Shown here piece by piece: positions 10,861 to 19,784 of a stretch of DNA of 64,000 bases. Within the stretch, counting starts at the first letter, position 1. The number at the start of each line of letters is the position of its first letter. Source of the stretch: Acidisoma sp. PAMC 29798 (GTDB lineage: Bacteria; Pseudomonadota; Alphaproteobacteria; Acetobacterales; Acetobacteraceae); assembly GCF_030252425.1 (NCBI RefSeq), contig NZ_CP126994.1:4407501-4471500 (forward strand), in the 5' to 3' direction. Below the pieces are notes generated by a model. It had not been told where the DNA came from and did not search any database. It worked only from the letters and a program-made list of their open reading frames with translations. Both the position numbers and the translations under genes were made by a program.

Positions 10861-10970
10861 AACCAAAAAGCTTGAGCCCTCAACTCCTCGTGAGGGATCT
10901 TCGTCTACTATCACTGCGCGTCTTATATCCACAAAGACATAGGTAGATCCTCCGACAAAAAAGGTTTCGC

Positions 10971-12068
10971 ATGAGGGTGCTCATTACCGGAGGCGCGGGC
11001 TTTATTGGCTGCCATTTGAGCAGAGCCTTGCTCGCCGAGGGATATGAGGTGCGGATCTTGGATCGGTTCATAGAACAGGTTCATGGCGGCGCGATGCCGC
11101 CGGACCCGGTGCTCCGGTCCGTCGACATCGTGACCGGCGATATTCGAGATGCCGAGGCCGTGATCAAGGCGGTCGATGGTGTCGATAAGGTCGTCCATCT
11201 GGCGGCGGAAGTCGGCGTCGGTCAAAGCATGTATGAGATCGACCGTTACGTCGACGTCAATGATCTGGGCACCGCGGTTCTGCTCAAGGCGCTTCTCGCG
11301 CATCCCGTTCAGCGCTTGGTCGTCGCGTCATCAATGAGCATCTACGGCGAAGGCCTCTACCAGACCGCCGACGGCCGTCTGATCGAGCAGGTGACGAGAC
11401 AGCCCGCCAGTGGCTGGGATCCGCGTGATGAGGATGGCGGCGTGCTCACCCCGGTGCCGACACCGGAATGGAAGCGGCCTGTGCTGTCCTCCGTTTATGC
11501 CATCACGAAATATACCCAAGAACGCTTGTGCATGAATGTGGTGCCTGCTTACGGCATGGAAAGCGTCGCGCTGCGCATGTTCAATGTCTTCGGCGCCGGC
11601 CAGGCGCTGTCCAATCCCTATACCGGTGTGCTCGCCATTTTCGCGGCACGCATCCTTAACGGCCAGAGCCCCATGGTCTTCGAGGATGGACAGCAGCAGC
11701 GCGACTTCGTTCATGTGGAAGACGTCGCACGTGCCTTCGTGCTTGCTCTGGAGACGCCCGGTGCTGCAGGCGGCGTCTTCAACGTTGGCAGTGGCCACCG
11801 TACGACGGTGGAGGATGTGGCACGTCTGCTGGCGCATTCGATGGGTCGGTCCGATCTTGCGCCGGAGTTTCTGAACAAGGCGCGGGCAGGAGATATCCGG
11901 CACTGCTTCGCGGACCTGACGCTGTCTCGTGATGTCCTTGGGTTCGTGCCAAAGCGAAGCCTTGCGGATGGTGTGCCAGAACTTGCGGAGTGGCTCGCGC
12001 GTCAGACTGCGACGGATCGCGTTTTGGATGCGCGCAAAGAACTCGAAGCGCGGGGTCTGGTCGCGTGA
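10971..12068 (+). CDS. NAD-dependent epimerase/dehydratase (extended SDR)
   Basis: 365 aa, a sugar-nucleotide epimerase or dehydratase. The NAD-binding GGAGFIG motif is at residues 7-13, the catalytic Ser region is SSMSIYGEG near 122-130, and the YxxxK pair lies in SVYAITKYTQ near 175. It is the first gene of an eight-gene plus-strand cluster. The 110-base gap before it is AT-richer than its surroundings and presumably carries the cluster's promoter. Its stop overlaps the next gene's GTG start by 4 bases. The exact sugar nucleotide cannot be assigned. Confidence 0.88.
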   Translation: MRVLITGGAGFIGCHLSRALLAEGYEVRILDRFIEQVHGGAMPPDPVLRSVDIVTGDIRDAEAVIKAVDGVDKVVHLAAEVGVGQSMYEIDRYVDVNDLGTAVLLKALLAHPVQRLVVASSMSIYGEGLYQTADGRLIEQVTRQPASGWDPRDEDGGVLTPVPTPEWKRPVLSSVYAITKYTQERLCMNVVPAYGMESVALRMFNVFGAGQALSNPYTGVLAIFAARILNGQSPMVFEDGQQQRDFVHVEDVARAFVLALETPGAAGGVFNVGSGHRTTVEDVARLLAHSMGRSDLAPEFLNKARAGDIRHCFADLTLSRDVLGFVPKRSLADGVPELAEWLARQTATDRVLDARKELEARGLVA

Positions 12069-14095
12069 CGGTGGCTCCCAACGCGCCCAGCCTTGGCTTC
12101 GTCCAATGGTTTCGCCTGGGTGAGCGCGCGCATGCACTGCAGGCGGCGGATGCACTGGACGCCATGGGCATTCGCCATTTACGCACGCATCTTTCCTGGG
12201 CGGATTACCGTGCACCGGGGGGCGACGCTTGGTATGCGTGGCTTCTGCCGATGCTCGGCCGCCGCTTCGATCTGCTTCCCTGTCTGCATTACACGCCGCC
12301 GGATCTATCGGAGACCGGTCGGACCTCAGGCGCGCCACGCGCGTTGAAATCCTTTGCGGATTTCGTCGATGTGATGATCGACCGCCATGGCGATAGTTTC
12401 GCGTGGTTGGAACTTTGGAACGAGCCCAATAACCTGCTCGATTGGGACTGGCGGCAAGACCGCGACTGGCTCAAATTCTGTGAAATGCTTGGGGCGGCGG
12501 CCTATTGGGCGCAGAAGCGCGGCAAGCGGGTTGTTCTGCCCGCGAGTTGCCCGACCGACCTGCATTGGTTGCGCCTGATGGGTGAGCGCGGACTCATGAA
12601 TGTTGTCGATGCCGTCGGCATCCATGGCTTCCCCGGAACCTGGGAATCGGAAAGCGCCGGCGTCTGGCGCGGTTGGGCGGATGTGGTCGCTGAGGTGCGG
12701 GATGTCGTGTCATCCTTCAATCCAGCGGCCGAACTCTGGGTCACCGAAACCGGCTATTCCACATGGCGACAGGATGCCGCGCCGCAGCTCCGCGCTTTCA
12801 CGGCGGCCCTCGAAGCGCCGGTTTCGCGTGTCTATTGGTATGGCCTTCGCGATCTCGCTGATGATGTCATCGTGCAGGAAGGCCCGCATTTCGACGAGCG
12901 GCACTATCACTTTGGTGTCGATGATACAGATGGTCGGCCCAAGCTGCTGGGTCGCTTGCTCCGTAATGGCGGCATCGAGGCTGTGCGCGTAGTGACGGCG
13001 CTTGCGACCCCTGCCATCGTCAAGACCAAGCCCCTGCTCATTACCGGCGGCGCTGGCTTCATCGGCGCCAATCTGGCGCATCGCCTGGCCGGCGAAGGCG
13101 AGCATGTGCTGCTCTACGATGCTCTCGCCAGACCGGGCGTGGAGCAGAATCTCGCTTGGCTGCAGCGCCTCTATCCTGAGCGTGTGTCTTTCACGCTCGG
13201 GGATACACGAGACCGCGCCTCTGTTGCGCAGGCAACGGCGGATGCGACGGCAGTGTTTCATCTCGCGGCGCAGGTGGCAGTCACCACCAGCCTCGATGAT
13301 CCTACGGATGACCTGCAAACGAATATCCTCGGCACCTTCAATCTGTTGGAGTGTCTGAGGCGCAAGGGCGACAAGACGCCGATCATCTTCGCCAGCACCA
13401 ACAAGGTCTATGGCGATCTCGGGCAGGTTGGTCTCGACCTCATCGACGATGCTTGGGCGCCATCGGATGCCCGGCTTCGTCGCCAGGGCCTGGATGAGGA
13501 TTTTCCACTGTCTTTCGCGACGCCCTACGGCTGCTCGAAGGGCGCGGCGGACCAATATGTTCTCGATTACGCCCATAGCTATGGCGTGCCGAGCTGCGTG
13601 CTGCGGATGAGTTGTATCTATGGTCCGCGCCAGCTTGGCACGGAAGATCAAGGCTGGGTCGCACATTTCATGCTTCGCGCTGTGCAGAGGAAGCCGATTA
13701 CCCTCTTTGGCGACGGCAAGCAGGTGCGGGACATCCTGTATGTGACGGATGCGGTGGCGGCCTATGTCGCCGCCTGGAAACGTATCGGCGCCGTCAGTGG
13801 TCGCGCCTTCAATCTCGGTGGCGGCCTGCAAAACGCGGTGAGCCTGGTGCAATTGCTCGCGCATCTGGAGACGGTCTTGGGGCGCCCGATCGATATCGGC
13901 TTCGATGAGTGGCGGCAGCATGACCAGCGATACTTTGTCGCAGATAGCAGACGCGCGAAGGAGGCTCTTGGCCTCGCAGCGCCCGTCGCATGGCGGGATG
14001 GCACCATCCTCCTGATGCGGGAGATCGCCGAGCGCCACGGCGTGACGCTGCCGGGCGACGCGCACCGGACAACGCCGATGATGGTGACGGCATGA
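12065..14095 (+). CDS. Fusion: clan-A glycoside hydrolase-like domain + NAD-dependent epimerase
   Basis: 676 aa from a GTG start at 12065 that overlaps the previous stop (GTGA). Residues 1 to about 315 form a TIM-barrel glycosidase-like domain: ELWNEPNN places the likely acid/base at E120, and WVTETGYST the likely nucleophile at E228. Residues about 322-676 form an extended SDR: GGAGFIG at 328-334, STNKVYGD, PYGCSKGAADQY with the YxxxK pair, and MSCIYGPRQ, all close to CDP-paratose 2-epimerase-like enzymes. There is no signal peptide, so the hydrolase domain is cytoplasmic and probably acts on a lipid-linked or nucleotide-linked glycan intermediate. Both halves keep their key residues. Confidence 0.85.
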   Translation: MTVAPNAPSLGFVQWFRLGERAHALQAADALDAMGIRHLRTHLSWADYRAPGGDAWYAWLLPMLGRRFDLLPCLHYTPPDLSETGRTSGAPRALKSFADFVDVMIDRHGDSFAWLELWNEPNNLLDWDWRQDRDWLKFCEMLGAAAYWAQKRGKRVVLPASCPTDLHWLRLMGERGLMNVVDAVGIHGFPGTWESESAGVWRGWADVVAEVRDVVSSFNPAAELWVTETGYSTWRQDAAPQLRAFTAALEAPVSRVYWYGLRDLADDVIVQEGPHFDERHYHFGVDDTDGRPKLLGRLLRNGGIEAVRVVTALATPAIVKTKPLLITGGAGFIGANLAHRLAGEGEHVLLYDALARPGVEQNLAWLQRLYPERVSFTLGDTRDRASVAQATADATAVFHLAAQVAVTTSLDDPTDDLQTNILGTFNLLECLRRKGDKTPIIFASTNKVYGDLGQVGLDLIDDAWAPSDARLRRQGLDEDFPLSFATPYGCSKGAADQYVLDYAHSYGVPSCVLRMSCIYGPRQLGTEDQGWVAHFMLRAVQRKPITLFGDGKQVRDILYVTDAVAAYVAAWKRIGAVSGRAFNLGGGLQNAVSLVQLLAHLETVLGRPIDIGFDEWRQHDQRYFVADSRRAKEALGLAAPVAWRDGTILLMREIAERHGVTLPGDAHRTTPMMVTA

Positions 14096-15375
14096 AAGTC
14101 GCGCTCATCAACCCGAGCTGGGAGTACCGCAACAGCATTTATTTCGGCTGCCGCGCGCCCCACTTGCCGCTGGAACTCGGCTATAGCCGCGCGCTGCTGG
14201 AAGCGGCCGGACATGAGGTCCTGATGCTGGATGGGCAGATCCAGGGTCTGAGCATCGTCGATATCGCAACCAGGGTGCGCGATTTCGGGCCAGCCATGAC
14301 GGTGGTGACGACGGCGCCGACCTATCTGTTCTGGCGCTGCGCGCCGCCGGAGCTGCGGGTGCCGCAATTGATGCTGATAGCCCTTGGCGATGCGGCTGGC
14401 ATGACGGTGGCGGTGGGTCCGCATGGATCGGCCACGCCCGCGCCTGTGCTGCGTAAGCTGGGCGTCGACATCGTCGTGCGTGGCGAATGTGAAGACGTCA
14501 TCGCGGCATTGGCGGATTCCCCTGCGCGGCGTGACATTCCGGGCATCTCCTATATCAATGCATCGGGTGAGGTGCAGAGCATCGGCGCTGCCGCCGCCAC
14601 CCGCTTTACCGACACACCTGCGCTTGCGTGGCCGGCGGACTGGCTATTGCGCCACGATCATCATCATCATCGCTTCGATACGCCGCCCGTGGGGCCTGGC
14701 GCGGAAGTTGAGGCATCACGCGGTTGCCCCTATGCATGCACCTTCTGCGCCAAGATCGATTTCCGGGATCGCTACCGTAAACGCGACCTCGATGTCCTTC
14801 TTCAGGAGATCGACGGGCTCATCGCCCAAGGTGTGACCTACCTCTATTTCATCGACGAGATCTTTCTGCCGCGCCCGGACCTACTCCTGGCGCTGAAGGA
14901 CAGGAATATCCAGTTCGGCATCCAGACCCGAATCGATCTTTGGAAGCCGGAGTTGCTGGATCTCCTGGGCGCTGCCGGATGTGTCTCGATCGAGGCCGGG
15001 GTGGAGAGTCTGACAGTGGAAGGGCGTGCCCTTCTCGCCAAGAAATGCAAGCTCGACACAGATGAGCTCAGCGCTCTGTTGATCTACGCGCGGCGTAGCG
15101 TGCCCTTCGTGCAGGCCAACCTCATCCGCGCTGAAGAAAACGAAATGCCGCTGGTGGCCGAATGGCGGGCACAGCTTCACGAGCGGGGCGTTTGGGCGAA
15201 TGATCCGGTGCCCCTGTTTCCGTATCCGAGTTCGCCGGAATATCGCCGCCTATGGGGCATGCCGGATGATAAAGCCTGGGAGCGGGCGCTCGACTACTAT
15301 CTGTCGCAATTCACCTCCTTCAGTGATATCCAGGAAGAGCAGCCGCTGCCTCTCTCCGCATTGGAGCGTGCATGA
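14092..15375 (+). CDS. B12-binding domain radical SAM protein, rhizo-twelve type
   Basis: 427 aa, starting at ATG 14092 (4-base overlap). N-terminal residues 1-150 form a Rossmann-like cobalamin-binding fold (MKVALINPSW, LPLELGYSRALLEAAGHEV, VDIVVRGECED). The radical SAM core follows, with the 4Fe-4S cysteines C212, C216 and C219 in RGCPYACTFC. Later segments FIDEIFLP, GIQTRIDLW and CVSIEAGVES are characteristic. From memory it matches the TIGRFAM family named for the rhizo-twelve system of plant-associated bacteria; a search is needed to confirm. A run of histidines (HDHHHH, 188-193) precedes the cysteine motif. Expected chemistry is a radical methylation or rearrangement on the cluster's glycan. 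Confidence 0.88.
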   Translation: MKVALINPSWEYRNSIYFGCRAPHLPLELGYSRALLEAAGHEVLMLDGQIQGLSIVDIATRVRDFGPAMTVVTTAPTYLFWRCAPPELRVPQLMLIALGDAAGMTVAVGPHGSATPAPVLRKLGVDIVVRGECEDVIAALADSPARRDIPGISYINASGEVQSIGAAAATRFTDTPALAWPADWLLRHDHHHHRFDTPPVGPGAEVEASRGCPYACTFCAKIDFRDRYRKRDLDVLLQEIDGLIAQGVTYLYFIDEIFLPRPDLLLALKDRNIQFGIQTRIDLWKPELLDLLGAAGCVSIEAGVESLTVEGRALLAKKCKLDTDELSALLIYARRSVPFVQANLIRAEENEMPLVAEWRAQLHERGVWANDPVPLFPYPSSPEYRRLWGMPDDKAWERALDYYLSQFTSFSDIQEEQPLPLSALERA

Positions 15376-16490
15376 ACGCTTCGCGCTCGCCGCGGCGTCT
15401 TCTGATCACGACCGATGCGGTCGGTGGCGTCTGGTCCTACACACTCGATCTCGCGCGGGCGCTGTCCGAGCGGAAGGTCGAGGTAGAGCTGGCAATCCTA
15501 GGCCCTGCCGCCGCTCCGGCGCAGATGGCATCGGCCGCCGCGATTGCCGGGGCAACGGTGCATGACACTGCCCTGCCGCTGGACTGGATGACGGAGGATG
15601 CGGCGACCTTGGAGTCCACCGCGGCCCTGCTCGCAACTTTGGCCTGGGAGCGCGAGGTCGACCTCGTTCAAGTGCATACGCCTGCTTTGGTTGGATCGTC
15701 CGCCTGGCCGGCGCCGGTGCTGGCGGTGGCGCATTCCTGTGTCGGGACGTGGTGGAATGCCGTGCGAGACACCCCGCTGCCAGAAGCATTTCATGCGCGG
15801 CGCGATGCGATGGCCGCCGGTCTCGACGCAGCGGACGGCGTTGTGGCGCCAACGCACGCCTTCGCGGCGGCGTTACGCCAAGTCTATGGCACGCGGCGGG
15901 ACATCGCGGTCGTACATAATGGTCGCTTGGCTAGTGCACGCTCCGAGCGCGCGAGACGAGGCGTGCTGTGTGCCGGCCGTTTGTGGGATGAGGGCAAGAA
16001 CATTGCCTTTCTTGATCGTGTCGCAGGCCTGACGCCATCGGTGCCGTTTCAGGCAGCGGGTCCGACCCAAGGCGCTAACGGCGCGGCGGTGGAATTGCGC
16101 CGCATGGAGATGCTGGGAACGCTGAGCGAGACGGGGATGGCGGAGGCGATGGGCGCCGCGCGCATCTTTGCTTCTCCCGCGCTGTATGAGCCCTTTGGCC
16201 TCGCGGTCCTGGAAGCGGCGCAGGCGGGCCTGCCGCTGGTCCTGGCCGATATCCCGACCTTGCGGGAGTTGTGGGATGGCGCCGCCATCTTCCTATTGCC
16301 CCATGATGAATCAGCCTGGGCCGCGACACTGGACGCCTTGCATGGCGACGACGCGGGGTGCCGCCTTTGGGGTGAGCGCGCACAGCGACGGGCCTGCACC
16401 TATACCGTTGAGCGGCTCGCCGCCGCCATGTGGGACAAATACAGGCTAATGATCGCGACATCGGCCGCTGATCGGGTTGATGTCGCATGA
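15372..16490 (+). CDS. Glycosyltransferase family 4 protein
   Basis: A 372-aa GT-B glycosyltransferase. The N-terminal glycine-rich acceptor-side loop is TTDAVGGVWSYTLDLA. The C-terminal nucleotide-sugar site holds the ExxGLxxxE signature in LYEPFGLAVLEAAQAGLPLV near 272-290, followed by ADIPTLRELW. It is soluble or peripheral, with no membrane segment. The ATG overlaps the upstream stop by 4 bases, and its own stop overlaps the next gene likewise. Confidence 0.88.
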   Translation: MNASRSPRRLLITTDAVGGVWSYTLDLARALSERKVEVELAILGPAAAPAQMASAAAIAGATVHDTALPLDWMTEDAATLESTAALLATLAWEREVDLVQVHTPALVGSSAWPAPVLAVAHSCVGTWWNAVRDTPLPEAFHARRDAMAAGLDAADGVVAPTHAFAAALRQVYGTRRDIAVVHNGRLASARSERARRGVLCAGRLWDEGKNIAFLDRVAGLTPSVPFQAAGPTQGANGAAVELRRMEMLGTLSETGMAEAMGAARIFASPALYEPFGLAVLEAAQAGLPLVLADIPTLRELWDGAAIFLLPHDESAWAATLDALHGDDAGCRLWGERAQRRACTYTVERLAAAMWDKYRLMIATSAADRVDVA

Positions 16491-17605
16491 AGATCGTCTA
16501 TTTCACACAGTCGCTGATCTCCTGCTGGAACCACGGCAATGCCCATTTCCTGCGCGGCGTGATGCGGGTGCTGATCGCAAGCGGCCATGATGTGACAATC
16601 TGCGAACCGGCATCGAGCTGGAGTCGTGACAATCTCATGCGCGAAAGTGCGACTGCCGCAAGCGCGTTTGCCGCGACATTCCCGACTCTCGCAGGCCGTG
16701 TCTGCATCATGCCAGAGGAGGATGAGGACCGCCTGGATGCTGCGTTGGATGGCGCGGACCTGGTTCTCGTTCATGAGTGGAATGAGCCGGATCTCGTGGC
16801 GTCTATCGGCGAAAGACGTGTCCGCGCGGGTCGCTTCACGCTGCTGTTCCACGATACGCATCACCGCATGGTCAGTGAGCCGGACGCGATGGCCCGATAC
16901 GACCTTTCGGGGTATGATGGCGTCCTGGCATTCGGAGAGGCCTTGAGCGAGGCCTATCGCAAAGCCGGATGGTCTGGCCGGGTCTTCACCTGGCATGAGG
17001 CAGCGGATGACGGATTGTTTCGTCCACCCGAAACATCAACGGCCCGCGCGGGTGCGGTGTGGATCGGCAATTGGGGGGATGGGGAGCGCAGTCAGGAACT
17101 CCGCGACTATATGCTGGCCACCAGTGCGCGGATCGGCCTGCCGCTCGACATTTACGGCGTGCGTTATCCTGACGAGGCAAAGGCCGAATTGGACCGCCAC
17201 GGCGCGCAGTATCACGGTTGGGCTGCGAATGCGCGCGCGCCAGAGATCTTTGCGCGCCATAGGTTCACGCTCCATGTGCCCCGGCGCTTTTACGTGACGC
17301 AGCTGCCCGGTATTCCCACAATTCGGGTGTTCGAAGCGCTCGCCTGCGGCATTCCGTTGCTCTCGGCGCCGTGGCAGGACTCGGAGCGACTCTTCGAACC
17401 CGGTTTCGACTACCTTCAGGCGAAGACGCCGGAGGAGATGGAAATACTCATGCGCAGCCTCCTCCATGACCCAGACCTCCGCGAGGCTTTGGCCGAGCAT
17501 GGCCTTGCCACCATTCGCGCCCGCCATACCTGCGCCCATCGTGTCACGGAGCTGCTCGCTATTGTCGAAACGCTGCGGGGCGCACCGGCGCGAGAGGCCG
17601 CGTGA
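16487..17605 (+). CDS. CgeB-like glycosyltransferase, copy 1
   Basis: 372 aa with the CgeB/glycosyl-transferases-group-1 type C-terminal domain. The N-terminal half begins MKIVYFTQSLISCWNHGNAH. The C-terminal half contains WIGNWGDGERSQELRDY, then VPRRFYVTQLPGIPTIRVFE and ALACGIPLLSAPWQD, where the conserved Glu and glycine-rich turn mark the sugar-nucleotide pocket. It is first of three adjacent related genes. The 4-base overlaps at both ends indicate tight co-translation. Confidence 0.83.
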   Translation: MKIVYFTQSLISCWNHGNAHFLRGVMRVLIASGHDVTICEPASSWSRDNLMRESATAASAFAATFPTLAGRVCIMPEEDEDRLDAALDGADLVLVHEWNEPDLVASIGERRVRAGRFTLLFHDTHHRMVSEPDAMARYDLSGYDGVLAFGEALSEAYRKAGWSGRVFTWHEAADDGLFRPPETSTARAGAVWIGNWGDGERSQELRDYMLATSARIGLPLDIYGVRYPDEAKAELDRHGAQYHGWAANARAPEIFARHRFTLHVPRRFYVTQLPGIPTIRVFEALACGIPLLSAPWQDSERLFEPGFDYLQAKTPEEMEILMRSLLHDPDLREALAEHGLATIRARHTCAHRVTELLAIVETLRGAPAREAA

Positions 17606-18699
17606 TGCGGATAGCCTTCTATGGATCGAGCCTGCTTTCGTCTTATTGGAATGGGGCGGCCACGTATTATCGCGGACTTCTGCGCGCTCTGGCGACGCAT
17701 GGCCACACGATCACCTTCTACGAACCGGATGCCTTCGATCGCCAGTCGCATCGCGACATCGAGCCACCCAATTGGGCGCGCGTGGTGGTCTATCCCGCCA
17801 CTGAGGATGGCCTGCGTCGGGTGATGGCGGAGGCAGCGGAGGCCGATGTGGTCATCAAGGCCAGCGGCGTCGGGGTCTTCGATGACGATTTGATCGAGGG
17901 TGTCATGGCGGCGGCCCGCCCGGACGCCGTAAGAATTTTCTGGGATGTAGACGCACCCGCGACCCTGGCGGAGATCGCGCCCGAGGTCGACCACCCGATC
18001 CGCCGGGCGCTCCCGAGCCTCGATGTCGTGCTCACCTATGGCGGTGGGCAACCGGTGATCGATGCCTATCGCGCCTTGGGTGCGCGGGCTTGCACGCCGA
18101 TCTACAATGGCCTTGACTCCAGCACGCATTATCCGGTCGCCGTGGACGCTGGCCTCGCCACGGACTTGGTCTTTCTCGGCAATCGCTTGCCCGATCGCGA
18201 GGCACGGGTCGAGCAGTTCTTTCTGGAACCCGCGCAAGCTTTGCCGGATCGCCGCTTTTTGCTTGCCGGATCGGGTTGGGCGGACAAAGCCGTGAGCGGG
18301 AATGTGCGACTGCTTGGCCATGTCGGCACCGCGCAGCACAATGCGCTGAATTGCTCGGCACTCGCGGTCTTGAACATCGCGCGGGACAGCATGGCCTCGA
18401 CCGGATTTTCGCCCGCGACGCGCGTCTTCGAAGCGGCGGGGGCCGGCGCCTGCTTGCTCACGGATTATTGGGACGGCATCGAACTGTTTCTTGTTCCAGA
18501 CGAGGAAATTCTCGTGGCGCGCGATGGCCGAGACGTCATGCGTCATCTCAGTGAATTGACGCCTCAACGGGCGCGCGCGATCGGGGACAGGGCGCGCTTG
18601 AAGGTCCTCTCAGAGCATACCTATGAACGTCGTGCGGCGCTCGTCGATATCATCCTGAGGGAGGCTCTGCAGGCAAGGCGCGCGGCGGTGGCGGCATGA
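17605..18699 (+). CDS. CgeB-like glycosyltransferase, copy 2
   Basis: 364 aa from ATG 17605, which shares a base with the previous stop (TGATG). A GTG three bases earlier is equally possible. The start MRIAFYGSSLLSSYWNGAAT parallels copies 1 and 3. The C-terminal domain shows LVFLGNRLPDREARVE, FLLAGSGW, then ARDSMASTGFSPATRVFEAA and GAGACLLTDYWDG, the CgeB-type donor site. The FSPATRVFEAA block is almost the same as in copy 3, so copies 2 and 3 look closer to each other than to copy 1. Confidence 0.84.
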   Translation: MRIAFYGSSLLSSYWNGAATYYRGLLRALATHGHTITFYEPDAFDRQSHRDIEPPNWARVVVYPATEDGLRRVMAEAAEADVVIKASGVGVFDDDLIEGVMAAARPDAVRIFWDVDAPATLAEIAPEVDHPIRRALPSLDVVLTYGGGQPVIDAYRALGARACTPIYNGLDSSTHYPVAVDAGLATDLVFLGNRLPDREARVEQFFLEPAQALPDRRFLLAGSGWADKAVSGNVRLLGHVGTAQHNALNCSALAVLNIARDSMASTGFSPATRVFEAAGAGACLLTDYWDGIELFLVPDEEILVARDGRDVMRHLSELTPQRARAIGDRARLKVLSEHTYERRAALVDIILREALQARRAAVAA

Positions 18700-19784
18700 A
18701 GATCGTCGTGCTCGGCCTCAGCCTCTCCTCCTCCTGGGGCAACGGCCACGCAACCACCTTTCGGGCGCTGTTGCGTGTGCTTGGCGCACGCCATGATGTG
18801 TTATTTTTGGAGCGCGACCAGCCTTGGTATGCCGCAAACCGTGATTTGCCTCATCCAGATTTCTGTCGGCTCGCCTTTTACGAGGATGTGGCGGGTCTTG
18901 CCCGCTTTCGCTCCGAGATCGAAGCGGCCGATGCGGTCATCCTCGGCTCCTATGTCACCGAAGGCGCTGTGCTAGCGCCGATGATCCGCGATTGGGTGAA
19001 TACCGTCTTCTGCTTCTATGACATCGATACGCCGGTCACGCTGAGCAAACTCCAGCACGGTGACATCGACTATGTCAGCCACGACACCATTGCACTCTTC
19101 GACGTTTATTTCTCTTTTACTGGGGGTCCCACGCTGCGGCGGCTTGAAACCGAGTTCGGTGCGCGCCGCGCCACGCCGCTGTATTGCAGCGTTGACGACT
19201 CTCGCTACCGGCCGATGGTTGTCGAAACCAACTGGGACCTTGGCTATCTCGGAACCTATAGTCCGGATCGGCAACCGGCCCTGGAGCGTTTGCTGCTTGA
19301 ACCCGCCCGCCGCATGCCCAGCCGCCGCTTCGTGGTCGCCGGGCCGATGTACCCCGCCGATATCGACTGGCCGGAGAATGTCGAGCGGATCGACCATATA
19401 GCCCCCGACGATCATGCGGCTTTCTACAATGCCCAGTCTTGGACATTGAACATCACGCGCGCGGATATGATCGCATCCGGCTATAGCCCGAGTGTTCGAC
19501 TGTTCGAGGCAACGGCTTGCGGTACGGCGGTGATGAGCGATGTGTGGCTCGGATTGGACACGATCTTCAAGCCGGATCACGAGATTATGCTTGTCGAGAC
19601 CAGCGCCGATGTCGTGGTGGCGCTTGCTGCTGCGGCGCAGGATCGCGCGCAGCTGGCGGAGGCCGGGCGCGCCCGCTGCCTCGCCATGCATACCTCCAAG
19701 CATCGGGCAGCCGAGTTGGAAGCGGCCATCGCGTCCTTCAAGCTGTCTCCATCGGCCGCTGGTCGCGCAGGAGCTTTGTCATGA
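18696..19784 (+). CDS. CgeB-like glycosyltransferase, copy 3
   Basis: 362 aa. It begins MKIVVLGLSLSSSWGNGHAT, again the serine-rich opening plus W-x-G/H-N-G of its two neighbours. The C-terminal donor domain has LGYLGTYSPDRQPALERLL, FVVAGPMYP, ITRADMIASGYSPSVRLFEA and TACGTAVMSDVWLG. The ATG overlaps the previous stop by 4 bases, and the stop overlaps the UDP-xylose-synthase-like gene by 4 bases. Specific donor and acceptor are unknown. Confidence 0.85.
   Translation: MKIVVLGLSLSSSWGNGHATTFRALLRVLGARHDVLFLERDQPWYAANRDLPHPDFCRLAFYEDVAGLARFRSEIEAADAVILGSYVTEGAVLAPMIRDWVNTVFCFYDIDTPVTLSKLQHGDIDYVSHDTIALFDVYFSFTGGPTLRRLETEFGARRATPLYCSVDDSRYRPMVVETNWDLGYLGTYSPDRQPALERLLLEPARRMPSRRFVVAGPMYPADIDWPENVERIDHIAPDDHAAFYNAQSWTLNITRADMIASGYSPSVRLFEATACGTAVMSDVWLGLDTIFKPDHEIMLVETSADVVVALAAAAQDRAQLAEAGRARCLAMHTSKHRAAELEAAIASFKLSPSAAGRAGALS

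Noticed and set aside
12710-14065. A 451-codon minus-strand frame opposite the glycosidase-SDR fusion
   Set aside because: The plus strand carries conserved catalytic motifs throughout this stretch; the antisense chain has shadow composition.
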